A DNA stretch of 50,587 nucleotides. Origin: a virus. The position numbers and the translations under genes are program-made. The stretch is taken from positions 1 to 50,587 of the IMG/VR virus record IMGVR_UViG_3300017989_000155; one strand, written 5' to 3'. Shown one piece after another: positions 49,018-50,587 of this stretch. The notes below the pieces were generated by a model, which did not search any database, was not told the origin of the DNA, and saw nothing but the letters and a program-made list of their open reading frames with translations. Position 1 is the first letter of the stretch, and the number at the start of each line of letters is the position of its first letter.

Positions 49018-49809
49018 ATGACAGGAATTGAAGTGGACGGCTCAAAGTCGTCAGGAAATTTAGAAGCTGGAATTGAGAACGACTTGGTTGTAATACCAAG
49101 ACTAACAGGAGAAGAGCTAAAAAGCTTTAAGAAAAATCCGCTTAAATTTGTATGCTCAAAAGGAAAATGGTTTAAAATAAATGAATGGGCAAGTGGAAAA
49201 ATCTACTGGGGAACAACAGGTATGCCTATGAATAAAAGATATGAAATAGTCAAAAGGATAGCTAATAAGAATTTAAATGGTTGGGAAACTCTTGAGCTAC
49301 TCGAAGGGATTCTCCAAGAGAAAAAAGAACTCGTAAAGAAAATCAACAACCCCTTCCAACAGGTAAGACGACAGAAGATAAAAGAGTTTATAGCAATAGT
49401 AGAACTTGACTTCAAAGAACTCCTAAGAACTACTACAAAGGATAAGGGTGGAGTAACCCACCCGATTCTCTTTGGTAAATCAAAAGGAACTTATTATAGA
49501 GTGAGTAGCCAACAGATATTCATAGGGAAAGGACTTCTAAGAGATTGTCTACAACACTTGACAACAGATGAGGTAATAGGAGAGATAAGCAGAGTAATCC
49601 ACCATGAAACAGTTCATAAGGTAATCCACTTGATAGGAGAGAGTAACCGAGCCTCACAGGGTTGGGATTACGTGGAAACTCGAGCAAGCCTAAAGGATAA
49701 AGAGCAACAGAGAATATTAAAGAAGATGGGTTGGAGAACAAAGAGCATAAAGCAAATAGCAAGACAATATGGACACATAGACGTCCTAAGAAGTCTTGGG
49801 GCAATTTAA
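49018..49809 (+). CDS. putative HEXXH zinc metallopeptidase-like protein
   Basis: From ATG 49018 a 263-residue protein. HHETVHKVIHLIGE contains an HEXXH zinc-binding motif (HETVH, residues 196-200) and a Glu about 20 residues later (YVETRAS, E220) that could be the third ligand, the gluzincin arrangement. The first ~130 residues (GMPMNKRYEIVKRIANKNLN, QEKKELVKKINNPFQQVRRQ) are helical. No signal peptide or membrane helix is visible, so a cytoplasmic role early in infection is likely. An in-frame ATG at 48997 lies directly behind the TATA box and is less likely. Base composition is visibly richer in G and C than the left part of the window. The peptidase call rests on the motif alone. Confidence 0.5.
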   Translation: MTGIEVDGSKSSGNLEAGIENDLVVIPRLTGEELKSFKKNPLKFVCSKGKWFKINEWASGKIYWGTTGMPMNKRYEIVKRIANKNLNGWETLELLEGILQEKKELVKKINNPFQQVRRQKIKEFIAIVELDFKELLRTTTKDKGGVTHPILFGKSKGTYYRVSSQQIFIGKGLLRDCLQHLTTDEVIGEISRVIHHETVHKVIHLIGESNRASQGWDYVETRASLKDKEQQRILKKMGWRTKSIKQIARQYGHIDVLRSLGAI

Positions 49810-49810
49810 G

Positions 49811-49828
49811 CCGAAAGGCTTATATACC
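49811..49828 (+). promoter_or_regulatory. BRE/TATA promoter of the 36-residue gene
   Basis: CCGAAAGGCTTATATACC begins 1 bp after the metallopeptidase stop. The TATA centre is about 33 nt before ATG 49856, giving an ~8-nt leader that includes GAGGAG. The same core CCGAAAGGCTTATATAC recurs at 50083. Confidence 0.75.
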
Positions 49829-49855
49829 CCTATTGCATTACAGGTGTGAGGAGAA

Positions 49856-49966
49856 ATGAAAGGGAAACTAAGAAACTTGGAGAAAGAAAGGAGTAGACGA
49901 TACTGGATACTCTATCCGATTAGCCAAGAGGGAAAGGTTATACGAAAGTATATTCCTGTCAGGTAA
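49856..49966 (+). CDS. 36-residue basic protein
   Basis: From ATG 49856 the frame reads MKGKLRNLEKERSRRYWILY, PISQEGKVIRKYIPVR: basic, with a short WILYPI strand. GAGGAG lies 2 nt upstream as SD. It is followed by a T-run. The gene is a self-contained cassette with its own promoter and terminator. Nucleic-acid binding is a guess from the charge. Confidence 0.45.
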   Translation: MKGKLRNLEKERSRRYWILYPISQEGKVIRKYIPVR

Positions 49967-49974
49967 TCTTTCTC

Positions 49975-49984
49975 TTTTTTTTTT
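49975..49984 (+). terminator. T-run behind the 36-residue gene
   Basis: A run of ten T starts 8 nt after the stop codon. Archaeal RNA polymerase ends transcription on such runs without needing a hairpin. Confidence 0.55.
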
Positions 49985-50015
49985 GTTATTACTTATAGTA
50001 TCTATTCATATTAAT

Positions 50016-50034
50016 GGGTGGTGTATTCCCACCC
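50016..50034 (+). repeat. GGGTGG/CCACCC dyad 1
   Basis: GGGTGG (50016-50021) pairs with CCACCC (50029-50034) over a 7-nt loop. It lies 48 bp upstream of the CCGAAA of the 50083 promoter. A second dyad of the same type stands at 50391-50406. Candidate operator. Confidence 0.5.
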
Positions 50035-50082
50035 TATATATATTCAATTAAGGATACTGCTGATATCGTTCAATGGGAGATA

Positions 50083-50100
50083 CCGAAAGGCTTATATACT
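50083..50100 (+). promoter_or_regulatory. BRE/TATA promoter of the zinc-ribbon gene (leaderless)
   Basis: CCGAAAGGCTTATATACT, with the TATA centre about 26 nt ahead of ATG 50121, so the transcript should start at or next to the ATG. The core is the same as at 49811. Confidence 0.75.
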
Positions 50101-50120
50101 CATAAGTAGATACGGTTGCT

Positions 50121-50300
50121 ATGCAAACTGTGGAAGCAAGTCGGAAATTGTCTATCCCTAAAGCAATGATTGACTATATGGAGAAATCCTGTGTAGTTGA
50201 TGAGATTGATGGGGAACTCTATTGCAAAAAGTGTGGTAATAGGGTTAGAATAGATTGGTTTGAGAAATCCATAGAGTGTCTTGGCTGTGATGAACTCTAA
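50121..50300 (+). CDS. 59-residue zinc-ribbon protein
   Basis: From ATG 50121 the frame reads MQTVEASRKLSIPKAMIDYM, EKSCVVDEIDGELYCKKCGN, RVRIDWFEKSIECLGCDEL. CKKC and CLGC are about 18 residues apart and make a C4 zinc ribbon; the N-terminal helix is amphipathic. It is expressed from a leaderless promoter and followed by a T-run. A small transcription or DNA-binding regulator is likely by type and early position. Confidence 0.55.
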   Translation: MQTVEASRKLSIPKAMIDYMEKSCVVDEIDGELYCKKCGNRVRIDWFEKSIECLGCDEL

Positions 50301-50324
50301 GGTTACTCAATCCAATCTTCTTTC

Positions 50325-50334
50325 TTTTTTTTTT
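50325..50334 (+). terminator. T-run behind the zinc-ribbon gene
   Basis: Ten T starting about 25 nt after the stop codon, as behind the previous cassette. Confidence 0.55.
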
Positions 50335-50390
50335 ATAGGAAACCTCGTGATATAGTTACTATTATATGTATTGGTTACTATACCTACAAT

Positions 50391-50406
50391 GGGTGGGTAT
50401 CCCACC
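50391..50406 (+). repeat. GGGTGG/CCACC dyad 2
   Basis: GGTGGG (50392-50397) pairs with CCCACC (50401-50406) over TAT. It lies 53 bp upstream of the CCGAAA of the next promoter, nearly the same distance as dyad 1 from its promoter. A third GGGTGG/CCACCC dyad lies in the metallopeptidase gene (49446-49463). Confidence 0.5.
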
Positions 50407-50459
50407 TCATAGGGACCGGGTCGGTTAGAAGACCACCATGCTATACAATGTCATGCACA

Positions 50460-50476
50460 CCGAAAACTATATAAAC
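50460..50476 (+). promoter_or_regulatory. BRE/TATA promoter of the last, partial gene
   Basis: CCGAAAACTATATAAAC with TATA centre about 34 nt ahead of ATG 50506, giving a short leader of about 9 nt. Confidence 0.7.
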
Positions 50477-50505
50477 CCCCAAGTGTATACAGGGTTAGTG
50501 GTAAA

Positions 50506-50587
50506 ATGAACGGACTTGAGATATTAAAGGAATTAGAAGCAAAGGAAAGCACATCTGAATCTGATGGTAAAAAAATGCAGATGATAT
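50506..50587 (+). CDS. small protein, 3'-truncated by window end
   Basis: From ATG 50506 the frame reads MNGLEILKELEAKESTSESD, GKKMQMI to the end of the window. Start and promoter fit an early cassette gene. Too little is visible to name it. Confidence 0.4.
   Translation, partial: MNGLEILKELEAKESTSESDGKKMQMI

Noticed and set aside
1-50587. CRISPR arrays, tRNA or rRNA genes
   Set aside because: No regularly spaced direct repeats of CRISPR type, no cloverleaf with TTCRANNY, and no rRNA-like sequence seen by reading both strands.

Overview
This window looks like a large part of the genome of a tailed, HK97-fold virus (siphovirus-like, Caudoviricetes) of an archaeon. The virus part rests on a recognisable set: small and large terminase, portal, two prohead-protease-like proteins, decoration protein, HK97-type major capsid protein, head-tail connectors, two tail-tube paralogues, a frameshifted tail assembly chaperone, a 1752-residue tape measure, a tail hub and several fibre/adhesin proteins. 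The archaeal part rests on repeated BRE+TATA promoters (CCGAAA followed by CTTATATA) placed about 25-30 nt upstream of start codons, an Alba chromatin protein inside the packaging operon, surface-protein domains of archaeal type, and no peptidoglycan hydrolase. Shine-Dalgarno sites (GGAGG, GAGGTG) also occur, so the host uses both leaderless and SD-led mRNAs. I cannot assign the host below domain level.

Layout. Positions 1-7278 (+ strand) hold an accessory operon for surface-glycan chemistry: two glycosyltransferase-like proteins, an HNH endonuclease, an alkaline-phosphatase/sulfatase-superfamily protein, a sulfotransferase, an APS kinase, a CTP-type nucleotidyltransferase, a GlpT-like transporter, a truncated UDP-glucose dehydrogenase and a GalU-type UTP-glucose-1-phosphate uridylyltransferase. 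A terminator-like hairpin region separates it from the convergent late block.

Positions 48461 down to 7407 (- strand) are the late block. In transcription order: two micro-ORFs, small terminase, membrane proteins, large terminase, Alba, portal, protease 1, a run of very small genes, a PAS-domain protein, a coiled-coil membrane protein, a protease-scaffold fusion, decoration protein, capsid, connectors (with an HNH gene inserted), tail terminator, two tail-tube genes, chaperone G/GT, a LAGLIDADG endonuclease, then about 13 kb of adhesin-like genes (2089-residue fibre, 1008-residue membrane-anchored protein, a protein with about 30 copies of a 15-residue repeat), and finally tape measure, hub and two more adhesins. 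Many of these genes have their own TATA box.

Positions 48586-50587 (+ strand) look like the start of an early region. They hold a chain of short genes, several in self-contained cassettes (BRE/TATA, short or no leader, gene, T-run), including a putative HEXXH metallopeptidase and a zinc-ribbon protein. Two GGGTGG/CCACCC dyads sit about 50 bp upstream of two successive promoters.

How it fits together (inference): early genes on the right probably act first. The left operon could supply PAPS, UDP-glucose/UDP-glucuronate and a CDP- or CMP-activated product and use them to modify glycans of the host surface or virion. The late block builds the particle. The most notable observations are the sulfation/uronate island, the Alba gene between terminase and portal, the apparent +1 frameshift in the chaperone gene, the 15-residue repeat protein, the PAS protein among the head genes, and the dyad-plus-promoter cassettes.
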